Source: JAKLKS01 sp964370855
Lineage (GTDB): Bacteria > Planctomycetota > JAJSAM01 > JAKLKS01
Reading direction: 5' to 3'
DNA: 19,715 nt
NCBI GenBank assembly: GCA_964370855.1
Contig: CAYJMF010000089.1
Location: 1-19,715 of the forward strand
The translations under genes and the position numbers were made by a program. A model generated the notes under the pieces. It ran no database searches and had not been told where the DNA came from. It worked only from the letters and a program-made list of their open reading frames with translations. Shown here piece by piece: positions 6,915-13,388 of this stretch; the stretch's first letter is position 1, and each line of letters starts with the position of its first letter.

Positions 6915-7499
6915 ATGCGGATCGTGGAACGCGCGGAACCCGGCCCCGACACGGCGGCGCGGGCGGCGGCCGGGGACGGCCCCGCCTTCCGGGCCCTCGT
7001 GGACGCGTGGAGCGGCCGGGTCGCGGGGTTCTGCCGCCGCATGACCTTCGACGCGGCCCTCTCCGAGGATCTCGCCCAGGAGGTCTTCCTCCACCTCTAC
7101 CAGGCGCTCCCCCGCTACGACCCCTCCCGCCCCTTCGCCCCCTGGATGCGGAGGGTCATGGCCAACTGCGTCCTCAACCGGCTCCGCGCCCGGCCGCCCC
7201 GCGCCCTACCCCTGACGGGGGCCGACGGCGCCGACCTCCCCATCGCCGACGGGCGCGCGCGGGACCCCGCGGCGGCTGCCGCCGACGCCGAGGACCTGGC
7301 CCGCATCCGGCTCCACCTCGCCCGCCTCCCCGAGGGGTGGAGGGCGGTGGTGGCGCTGCGCTACACCGAGGGGCTCTCCGTGGCGGAGATCGCCGAGACC
7401 CTCGATCTCCCCGCCAACACCGTGAAGACGCGCCTGTTCCGCGCCCGGGCCGCTCTCCGGGCGGCCCTGGGGGAGCCGGCGGAGGGGGGGACGCCGTGA
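6915..7499 (+). CDS. ECF-family RNA polymerase sigma factor
   Basis: 194 residues, a typical ECF size. Region 2 spans about residues 25-90 (SEDLAQEVFLHLYQALPRYD with a following WMRRVMANCVLNRLR segment). Region 4 spans about 130-185, ending in the helix-turn-helix GLSVAEIAETLDLPANTVKTRLFRAR. A Gly/Ala/Asp-rich linker separates them. The ATG at 6915 is chosen because homology to the family begins soon after it. No good Shine-Dalgarno precedes it; the nearest purine run, GGGAGGG, ends 24 bases upstream. The stop overlaps the next gene's GTG by GTGA, which indicates coupling with a zinc-finger anti-sigma factor that probably holds it inactive at the membrane. Its regulon cannot be told from the window. 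Confidence 0.93.
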   Translation: MRIVERAEPGPDTAARAAAGDGPAFRALVDAWSGRVAGFCRRMTFDAALSEDLAQEVFLHLYQALPRYDPSRPFAPWMRRVMANCVLNRLRARPPRALPLTGADGADLPIADGRARDPAAAAADAEDLARIRLHLARLPEGWRAVVALRYTEGLSVAEIAETLDLPANTVKTRLFRARAALRAALGEPAEGGTP

Positions 7500-8047
7500 G
7501 CCCCCGGCCGCTGCCCTGCGACGAGGCCCGGGCCCTCCTCGACGAGGCCCTCGACGGATCGCTCCCCGGGGCGGCGCGGGAGGACCTCGACGCCCACCTC
7601 GCGGCCTGCGCCTCCTGCCGCTCCGAGGCCCGCGCGGCGGAGCGGGTCCACGGGCTCCTCGGGGCGCCCCTCCCGGGCCCGGGGCCCGGCTTCACCGAAT
7701 CCGTCGTCGCCGCCCTCGACAGGGGGCCGCGGCGGGCGCCGCCGGTTCCCCCCGCGGTGCGGGCGCTGCGGGTGGCGGCCTCCCTGGCGGCCACCGGCGC
7801 CGTCGCGGCACTCGCCCTCCTCGTCCTGCCGGAGTCGGCGGCGGCGGCGGGGCTCGACGCCCTCCTCCCCCCCGCCCTCGGCGCGGCCCTGCCCCCGGTG
7901 CCCCCGGAGGCCGGGGACCTCCTCGCCCGCGCGGGAACCCTGCTGACCCCCGGTGCGGCGGCGGGGGCCGCGGCGGCGGCGGCGGCGCTGCTCTTCCTCG
8001 AACTGGCGGCGGCGCGGAGGCGGTCCCCGCGGGGAGGGGGGCGGTGA
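7496..8047 (+). CDS. Membrane anti-sigma factor with zinc-finger (ZAS) domain
   Basis: 183 residues from a GTG start (7496) overlapping the sigma-factor stop. A GGAGG-rich Shine-Dalgarno lies just upstream. The N-terminal ZAS motif is CDEARALLDEALDG followed by DAHLAACASC, giving the His-x3-Cys-x2-Cys zinc site. The cytoplasmic part would bind the preceding sigma factor. Two hydrophobic stretches follow, around residues 84-105 (LRVAASLAATGAVAALALLV) and 145-170 (Ala-rich, LLFLELAA), consistent with one or two membrane spans. The region between them is Pro/Ala-rich. The C-terminus is basic. The gene overlaps the next one by GTGA. Confidence 0.85.
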   Translation: MSPRPLPCDEARALLDEALDGSLPGAAREDLDAHLAACASCRSEARAAERVHGLLGAPLPGPGPGFTESVVAALDRGPRRAPPVPPAVRALRVAASLAATGAVAALALLVLPESAAAAGLDALLPPALGAALPPVPPEAGDLLARAGTLLTPGAAAGAAAAAAALLFLELAAARRRSPRGGGR

Positions 8048-8547
8048 TCCTCCTCGCCGCGGAGGGCCCGGAGAAGCTGCAGCAGTTCATCGCGACCACG
8101 TCCCTCCTGCCCTTCCTCGTGATGCTCTCCGCGCTGCCCCTCGCCCTCCTCGCGGCGGCCCGCCTCCGGGGCCCCCTCGCCCGGACCGCGAAGCGCCTCG
8201 ACGCCTCCCCGGGGATGTCCCTCCTCGTCGGGGCCACCTGCTTCGTCCTCGTGCTCGTCCTCCTCCTCGGGTCCGGCGCGTCCCCCGCCATCGCGGTTCC
8301 GGCGCTCCTCTGCGCGGCGGCGACGGTGGCCCTCGCCCTCCTCGGCCTCGTCGCGGAGGCCCGCCGCCTCGGCGCGGAGCTCCGCGGGCGGGAAATCGAT
8401 CCCGGGACCGCGGAGGGGGGATCGGCGGCCGTCGGGTGGCTGGTGCTCGCCGGGCTCCCGCTGCTCCCCCTCGCGGGGCCCCTCGCCCTCCTCTACCTCG
8501 CCCTGCGGGCGACGGGGGCGGCGGTGCTGTCCGTCGGGGGGCGGTGA
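8044..8547 (+). CDS. Small integral membrane protein, function unknown
   Basis: 167 residues from a GTG (8044) overlapping the anti-sigma stop, preceded by GGGAGGGGGGCG. Four hydrophobic segments are visible, near residues 18-40, 58-78, 80-105 and 130-160, so it is predicted to cross the membrane about four times. I recognise no family motif. The operon position makes it a candidate accessory protein of the sigma/anti-sigma pair, for example a sensor or anti-sigma partner, but that is inference from position only. Its end is 28 bp from the convergent cytochrome gene. Confidence 0.75.
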   Translation: MILLAAEGPEKLQQFIATTSLLPFLVMLSALPLALLAAARLRGPLARTAKRLDASPGMSLLVGATCFVLVLVLLLGSGASPAIAVPALLCAAATVALALLGLVAEARRLGAELRGREIDPGTAEGGSAAVGWLVLAGLPLLPLAGPLALLYLALRATGAAVLSVGGR

Positions 8548-8553
8548 CGGAGA

Positions 8554-8574
8554 GGAGGGGCGCGCCGGCCCTCC
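8554..8574. terminator. Short hairpin between convergent genes
   Basis: GGAGGG (8554-8559) and CCCTCC (8569-8574) form a 6-bp stem with a GC-rich loop, filling most of the 28-bp gap between two convergent genes. There is no T-tract on either side, so intrinsic termination is doubtful. Confidence 0.3.
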
Positions 8575-8575
8575 C

Positions 8576-10018
8576 TCACCTCCCGTGCACCACCTTCGGC
8601 CACTTCTCGTCGAAGGAGAACGTGGGGTCCATCTCCGGGGTGTGGCAGCGGATGCAGGCGTCGCGGGCGACGGCGAGGGGGGTGCGGCCGTCGTTGGCGG
8701 CGTGGGCGGCCCCGTTGCCGTGGCAGGCCTCGCAGGTGACGGCGGCCTGCTCGTCCTTCGGAGAGAGGTGGCCGCCGGGAAGCCCCGGGGCGGTCACGTG
8801 GCACTCCAGGCAGAGCGGGAGCCCGTCGAGGCGCATCTTCACCACCGGCTCGAAGGCGCGGGCATGGGGTTCCCCGGGGGCGGACCACTTCGCGTGGGCC
8901 GCGGGGTGGCAGGAGGCGCAGGCGGCGGGCCCCGTGAAGGCCCCGGCCCTGGAGTAGTGCGACGCCCGCTCCGCGAGGGTGCGCTCGAGGATCCCCCCCC
9001 GGTTCAGGGCCTCCATCGTCTCCCTGAGGCGCATGAAGATCGGCTCCGAGGCCTGGGCCTTCTCCCCCACGGCGCGGACGTGGGTGTCCAGGGTGTCGAT
9101 GCCGCCCGCCGGCCGGCCCACGAACATGGCCGCGGAGACGTACTGCCAGCCCGTGCCCGGGGCCATGAGGAGCCGGCCGTCCACGACCTCCGGCTCGAGC
9201 CAGGGCCGCTCCCCGGCGTGGGCGGTGACGACGAGCCGCACCTCGGGGAGGGCCTTCAGGAGTTCGCGGGACTCCTCCACGGGGGCGTGGGAGATGAGGA
9301 TGGACATGTCCGAGGGGCCGGCGTTGCGGAGCGCCTCCCTCACCGTCTCCACGGGGGGGAGGAGGCGCACGTCCACGCCGGCGGCCCTCAGGGCCGGTTC
9401 GAAGGAGGGCGAGAGGACGGCCGCGACGTGGACGCGCCGGGTGCCGAGGACGAAGGAGGCCACGGCGGGGACCAGGGCCTGCCCCGAGGCGTCGCGGAGG
9501 TTCGCGCAGAGCACGGCGATGCCCTCGGCGCGGCGGTTCTTCGCCTCCCGCCACCGGTCGAGCCCCACGAGGAGGTCCCCCTCCCCCACGGCGGAGACGG
9601 CGAGCCCGGCCTCGCGGAAGATCTCGAGGATGGAGGCCTGCTCCACGGACCCCGACTCCCCCTCGGCGGCGGGCATGTCTCCCGTGTCCAGGAGGACGGA
9701 GGACTTCGCCTTCTCCGCCATGCGCTGGATGACGGAGGAGATCCGGGCGAGGCCGCCCTGCCTCGACCGGGAGCAGGGCGGGATCTCGACGCGGCCGCGG
9801 AGCTCCCCTCCGAAGATGAAGGAGAAGGGAGCCTCCGGCTCCGGCGGCGGCGGGAGCGGGGTACGCCCCCCGTCCACGACGGGCTCCCCCGTGCGGCCGC
9901 CGCCCTCGCCGTCGAGGAGGCTCCCGTGGCGCAGCGCGATGGCCCAGGCCCCGGCCAGCCCCGCGAGGACGATGAGGCCCGCGGGAAGCACCCACCTCCG
10001 GAGGACCGATCCCGCCAA
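8576..10018 (-). CDS. Membrane-anchored 5'-nucleotidase-like / tetrahaem cytochrome c fusion
   Basis: 480 residues. An N-terminal hydrophobic segment (about residues 10-29) is a signal anchor. A Pro/Glu-rich linker follows. Residues about 65-320 resemble the UshA/SoxB-like metallophosphoesterase fold (GELRGRVE, GGLARISSVIQRM, LLDTGDM, ILISHAPVEES, VVTAHAG), but the usual first metal motif (DxH) is not seen. The C-terminal third carries four CxxCH haem sites: CASCH about 367, CLECH about 402, CEACH about 429 and CIRCH about 455, in a cytochrome c554-like spacing with extra His residues. It should sit outside the cytoplasmic membrane. The assumed start is TTG (10018), one base after the sdhB stop; an internal GTG after CGGAGG is an alternative. 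Its place at the end of sdhCAB suggests a role in electron transfer linked to the quinone pool. Activity of the nucleotidase domain is uncertain. Confidence 0.82.
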   Translation of the reverse strand: MAGSVLRRWVLPAGLIVLAGLAGAWAIALRHGSLLDGEGGGRTGEPVVDGGRTPLPPPPEPEAPFSFIFGGELRGRVEIPPCSRSRQGGLARISSVIQRMAEKAKSSVLLDTGDMPAAEGESGSVEQASILEIFREAGLAVSAVGEGDLLVGLDRWREAKNRRAEGIAVLCANLRDASGQALVPAVASFVLGTRRVHVAAVLSPSFEPALRAAGVDVRLLPPVETVREALRNAGPSDMSILISHAPVEESRELLKALPEVRLVVTAHAGERPWLEPEVVDGRLLMAPGTGWQYVSAAMFVGRPAGGIDTLDTHVRAVGEKAQASEPIFMRLRETMEALNRGGILERTLAERASHYSRAGAFTGPAACASCHPAAHAKWSAPGEPHARAFEPVVKMRLDGLPLCLECHVTAPGLPGGHLSPKDEQAAVTCEACHGNGAAHAANDGRTPLAVARDACIRCHTPEMDPTFSFDEKWPKVVHGR

Positions 10019-10019
10019 G

Positions 10020-10769
10020 CTACTTCCGGAACAGTTCCTTGACGGCGTGGAGGGAGGCTTCGCGGGCGAGTTCCACCAGGGACTGGGTGAGGGGGATGTC
10101 CTTGGGGCAGACCCTCACGCAGTTCTGGGCCTTGCCGCAGTCCTGGATCCCGCCGGGCCCCATGACGGCGTCGAGGCGCTCGGCCTTGTTGAGGACCCCC
10201 GTGGGGTGGGTGTTGAAGAGCACCACCTGGCTCATGATCGCGGGCCCCATGAAGTCGGACCGGTCGTTCACCTGGGGGCAGACCTCGACGCAGCAGCCGC
10301 AGGACATGCAGCGGGAGAGGATGTAGCCGGCCTGCGCCTCCTCGTCCCCCATGCGGGGGCCGGGGCCGATGTCGTGGGTCCCGTCGATGGGGATCCAGGC
10401 CTTGACCCGCTTCAGGTTCTCGAACATGCGCGAGCGGTCCACCACGAGGTCCCGGACCACGGGGAACTTCGTCATGGGCTCGAGGACGATGGGCTGTGCG
10501 AGGTGCTCCACCAGCGCCGAGCAGGCCTGGCGGACGCGCCCGTTCACCAGCATCGTGCAGGCGCCGCAGACCTCCTCGAGGCAGTTCGATTCCCAGGTCA
10601 CGGGGTTCACGGACTTCCCGTCCCGGGTCTTCGCGAGCTTCCGGGCCGCCTGGAGGGCCGCGATGACGTTCATGGACGGCGCGAAGGGGATCTCGAACTC
10701 CTGCCAGTAGGGGGCGGAGTCGGGGCGATCCTGCCGCTTGATCCGGAGGACGATGGTCCTGTCGCTCAT
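10020..10769 (-). CDS. sdhB: Succinate dehydrogenase/fumarate reductase iron-sulfur subunit
   Basis: 249 residues. It transfers electrons from SdhA's FAD to the membrane quinone through three Fe-S clusters. The N-terminal ferredoxin-like domain has the [2Fe-2S] cysteines in CLEEVCGACTMLVNGRVRQAC (C-x4-C-x2-C-x11-C). The C-terminal domain has CMSCGCCVEVCPQ and the later CGKAQNCVRVCPKDI, for the [4Fe-4S] and [3Fe-4S] centres. The sequence resembles the B. subtilis-type enzyme. The ATG lies 20 bases after the sdhA stop with GAGGA upstream. It precedes the cytochrome fusion gene by a single base. Confidence 0.96.
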   Translation of the reverse strand: MSDRTIVLRIKRQDRPDSAPYWQEFEIPFAPSMNVIAALQAARKLAKTRDGKSVNPVTWESNCLEEVCGACTMLVNGRVRQACSALVEHLAQPIVLEPMTKFPVVRDLVVDRSRMFENLKRVKAWIPIDGTHDIGPGPRMGDEEAQAGYILSRCMSCGCCVEVCPQVNDRSDFMGPAIMSQVVLFNTHPTGVLNKAERLDAVMGPGGIQDCGKAQNCVRVCPKDIPLTQSLVELAREASLHAVKELFRK

Positions 10770-10789
10770 GTCGGTCGCTGGTCCTCTGT

Positions 10790-12532
10790 CTAGTCGTACT
10801 TGCGGGGGCGCGGCTTGATGTACGTGCACTCGACGGGCTCGTAGTCGATGCGGGGGCCGTCGGGGGTGAAGTGCGCCATGGTGGTCTTGAGGAAGTTCGC
10901 GTCGTCGCGGTTCGGGAAGTCGGGCTTGTAGTGGGCGCCGCGGGACTCGTCGCGCAGGCGGGCGCCGCGGCAGATGGCGCGGGCGAGGACCAGCATGTTC
11001 TCCATCTGGCGGGCGAAGACGAGGGACTGGTTCCCCACGTCGCTGCGGTCCGGGACCCGCGCCCTCGGCAGGCGGGCCTGGAGATCCACGATCTTCGCCT
11101 CGGTCTCGTCGAGCCCCTTGTTGTAGCGGACGACGGTGCAGTTCTTCCGCATGGACACCCCGAGCTCCTCGTGGAGCCCGTAGAGGTTTTCCGCGCCGTC
11201 GCGGGCGAGGACCCCGCGGTTCTCCTCCTCCTCGGCGGCGCGGGCCCGATCGAAGAGGGAGGCGTCGAGGGCGTCGGAGCCCTTCTCCAGGCCGCGGGCG
11301 TACTTCACCGCCGCGGGGCCGCAGACCATGCCGCCGAAGATGCAGGAGAGGAGGGAGTTCGCCCCGAGGCGGTTGGCGCCGTGGTACTGGAAGTTGGCCT
11401 CCCCGGAGGCGAAGAGGCCGGGGATGTTGGTGGCCTCGTTCTCGTCGTCCACCCAGAGCCCCCCCATGGAGTAGTGGACGGAGGGGAACACCCTCATGGG
11501 GATCTTCGTGGGGTCGCCGCCCATGAACTTCTCGTAGATCTCGAGCACGCCGCCGAGCTTGCGCCGGGTGCTCGTGGCATCGAGGTGGGAGACGTCGAGG
11601 TAGACCTGGGGCTTGCCGTCCACGCCGAGCCCCGACTCGTGGACGATGGAGAAGATCTCGCGGGTGGCGATGTCCCGGGGCACGAGGTTCCCGTACTTCG
11701 GGTACTTCTCCTCGAGGAAGTAGAAGGGCTTCCCGTTCCTCGGGACCCAGACGCGGCCGCCCTCCCCGCGCACGGACTCGGAGATGAGCCGGTCCTTGTC
11801 CTCGCCGGGGACGGCGGTGGGGTGGACCTGGATGAACTCCGGGTTGGCGTACACGGCCCCCTGGCGGTAGACGGCGCCCGCCGCGGAGCCGGTGCAGTTC
11901 ATGGAGTTCGTGGAGCGGCCGAAGATGATGCCCGGCCCGCCCGTCGCCATGATGACGGCGTCGGCGCGGAAGGCCTCGGGCTTGAGCGTGGTCAGCGGCA
12001 TGGCGACGATGCCGCGGCAGGCGCCGCCCTCGTCGAGGACCGTGGTGAGGAACTCCCAGTTCTCGTACCGGGTGATGTGCCCCCCGGCCTCCCACCGGCG
12101 CACCTGCTCGTCCAGGGCGTAGATGAGCTGCTGGCCCGTGGTGGCCCCGGCGAAGGCGGTGCGGTGGTGCTTCGTGCCGCCGAAGCGGCGGAAGTCGAGG
12201 AGCCCCTCGGGGGTGCGGCTGAAGCGCACGCCCATGCGGTCCAGGAGGTAGACGATGCCGGGTCCGGCGTAGGCCATGCGCCTGGGGAGCTCCTGGCGGG
12301 CCAGGAAGTCCCCCCCGTAGATGGTGTCGTCGAAGTGGATGTCCGGGGAATCCCCCTCGCCCTTGGTGTTGACGGCGGCGTTGATGCCGCCCTGGGCGCA
12401 GACGGAGTGGCTCCGCTTGCAGGGGACCGAGGAGAAGAGCTTCACGTCCGCCCCCGCCTCGGCGGTCTTGATGGCCGCCATGAGGCCGGCCAGCCCCCCG
12501 CCCACGATGGTGATCTGCGGCGCTCTTGCCAC
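10790..12532 (-). CDS. sdhA: Succinate dehydrogenase/fumarate reductase flavoprotein subunit
   Basis: 580 residues. It oxidises succinate to fumarate with covalently bound FAD. The N-terminal dinucleotide fold is VGGGLAGLMAAI. The flavinylation His is in KRSHSVCAQGGINAA (about residue 42). Substrate and FAD motifs include GGTKHHRTAFAGATTGQ, EFIQVHPTA, SESVRGEGG, RDIATREI, HYSMGGLWVD and ASGEANFQYHGANRLG. These match the Bacillus-type SdhA closely. It starts at GTG 12532, with GGGAGGA upstream in the 30-bp gap after sdhC. It forms a soluble dimer with SdhB on the cytoplasmic face of the membrane. Confidence 0.97.
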   Translation of the reverse strand: MARAPQITIVGGGLAGLMAAIKTAEAGADVKLFSSVPCKRSHSVCAQGGINAAVNTKGEGDSPDIHFDDTIYGGDFLARQELPRRMAYAGPGIVYLLDRMGVRFSRTPEGLLDFRRFGGTKHHRTAFAGATTGQQLIYALDEQVRRWEAGGHITRYENWEFLTTVLDEGGACRGIVAMPLTTLKPEAFRADAVIMATGGPGIIFGRSTNSMNCTGSAAGAVYRQGAVYANPEFIQVHPTAVPGEDKDRLISESVRGEGGRVWVPRNGKPFYFLEEKYPKYGNLVPRDIATREIFSIVHESGLGVDGKPQVYLDVSHLDATSTRRKLGGVLEIYEKFMGGDPTKIPMRVFPSVHYSMGGLWVDDENEATNIPGLFASGEANFQYHGANRLGANSLLSCIFGGMVCGPAAVKYARGLEKGSDALDASLFDRARAAEEEENRGVLARDGAENLYGLHEELGVSMRKNCTVVRYNKGLDETEAKIVDLQARLPRARVPDRSDVGNQSLVFARQMENMLVLARAICRGARLRDESRGAHYKPDFPNRDDANFLKTTMAHFTPDGPRIDYEPVECTYIKPRPRKYD

Positions 12533-12562
12533 GGCGATGATCCTCCCGATGCGTCCCGGCCG

Positions 12563-13192
12563 CTAGACGAAGGCGAAAAGCGCCCTCATGCTGAGGGCGA
12601 AGACGCCGGCGCCGACCCCGGTGCAGGCGTAGCCCGCGAGCCGCTTGGCGCGCGGTCCGACGATGAACCCCCAGGAGAACAGGAACCCGGCGATCCCGTT
12701 GGCGAAGTGGAAGATGCAGGCCGCGAGTCCCACGAGGTAGAGCCAGAAGACCCACGGCGTGGAGAGCACGTGGGCGACGTCGTCGAAGGGGGCGAGCTCG
12801 AACTCCGACTTGCGCATGCGGAAGTTGGCGAAGTGGAAGGCGATGAAGACGAAGGCGAGGATGCCGGTGATCCGCTGGAGGAGGTAGAGCCAGTTGCGCC
12901 CGTAGCCGTAGGAGCCGACGTTGGGCCGCCCCTCGAAGATGATGGCGAAGCCGAGGATCGTGTGGAAGAGGATGGGGATCCAGATGACGCCGACCTCCAG
13001 GCCGAGCACGAAGGGCATGGAGTTGATCTTCTTCACCGTCTCGTCGAAGGCCTCCGGCCCGTTGGCGGCGCTGGAGTTCTCGAAGAGGTGGAAGCACATG
13101 AAGAGGCCCACGGGGACGATCCCGGAGAGCGAGTGGAGCTTCCTCAGCCAGTAGCCCTTCTTGCAGGCGGCGGCGTCAGCGGCCGTGCTCAT
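12563..13192 (-). CDS. sdhC: Succinate dehydrogenase cytochrome b558 subunit
   Basis: 209 residues, the single membrane anchor of the B. subtilis-type (di-haem, type B) enzyme, so no sdhD is expected. About five transmembrane helices are visible. Candidate haem-ligand His residues lie in RKLHSL, MCFHLFEN, ILFHTILG, FIAFHFANF and CIFHFANG, mirroring the four ligands of B. subtilis SdhC. Such enzymes usually work with menaquinone. The ATG at 13192 is chosen because it has GGAGGAA about eight bases upstream and the family N-terminus starts there; the frame is open further upstream, into palindrome 1, but without homology. It is the first gene of sdhCAB plus cytochrome. Confidence 0.95.
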   Translation of the reverse strand: MSTAADAAACKKGYWLRKLHSLSGIVPVGLFMCFHLFENSSAANGPEAFDETVKKINSMPFVLGLEVGVIWIPILFHTILGFAIIFEGRPNVGSYGYGRNWLYLLQRITGILAFVFIAFHFANFRMRKSEFELAPFDDVAHVLSTPWVFWLYLVGLAACIFHFANGIAGFLFSWGFIVGPRAKRLAGYACTGVGAGVFALSMRALFAFV

Positions 13193-13276
13193 GGCGACGG
13201 TTCCTCCGTGAGGTCGCCGACAGTCTACGGGTCGGGACTCCCGTCCCCACGAACTCGGTGCGGGAAGGTGTGACCC

Positions 13277-13388
13277 GGTGAAGGCAGGGACGTTCCTAAC
13301 CAAGTAACTAACTCCGCGGGGCCCGGTCGCATTCACGGCCGGGCCCCGCGGAGTTAGTTACTTAGTTAGGAACGTCCCTGCCTTCACC
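13277..13388. repeat. Long perfect-stem palindrome 1 (REP/PATE-like), 3' of valS
   Basis: A 112-nt inverted repeat. Arms 13277-13329 and 13336-13388 pair over 53 positions with only one mismatch (13301/13364) and one G-T pair (13327/13338); the loop is 6 nt. The outer part is comparatively AT-rich (AAGTAACTAACT) and the inner part very GC-rich. The terminal sequence AAGGCAGGGACGTTC is shared, bar one base, with palindrome 2 at 16061-16175. The right arm contains the valS stop codon (13384-13386). It may also work as a terminator between valS and sdhC, although there is no T-tract. Non-autonomous: no transposase is in the window. Confidence 0.85.

Noticed and set aside
13193..13336. Upstream extension of sdhC starting inside palindrome 1
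   Set aside because: No homology upstream of ATG 13192, which has a good Shine-Dalgarno. The extension would encode the palindrome.
13277..13388. Simple rho-independent terminator of valS
   Set aside because: Termination is possible, but a 53-bp stem with no T-tract, sharing its ends with a second element, is not explained by termination alone.
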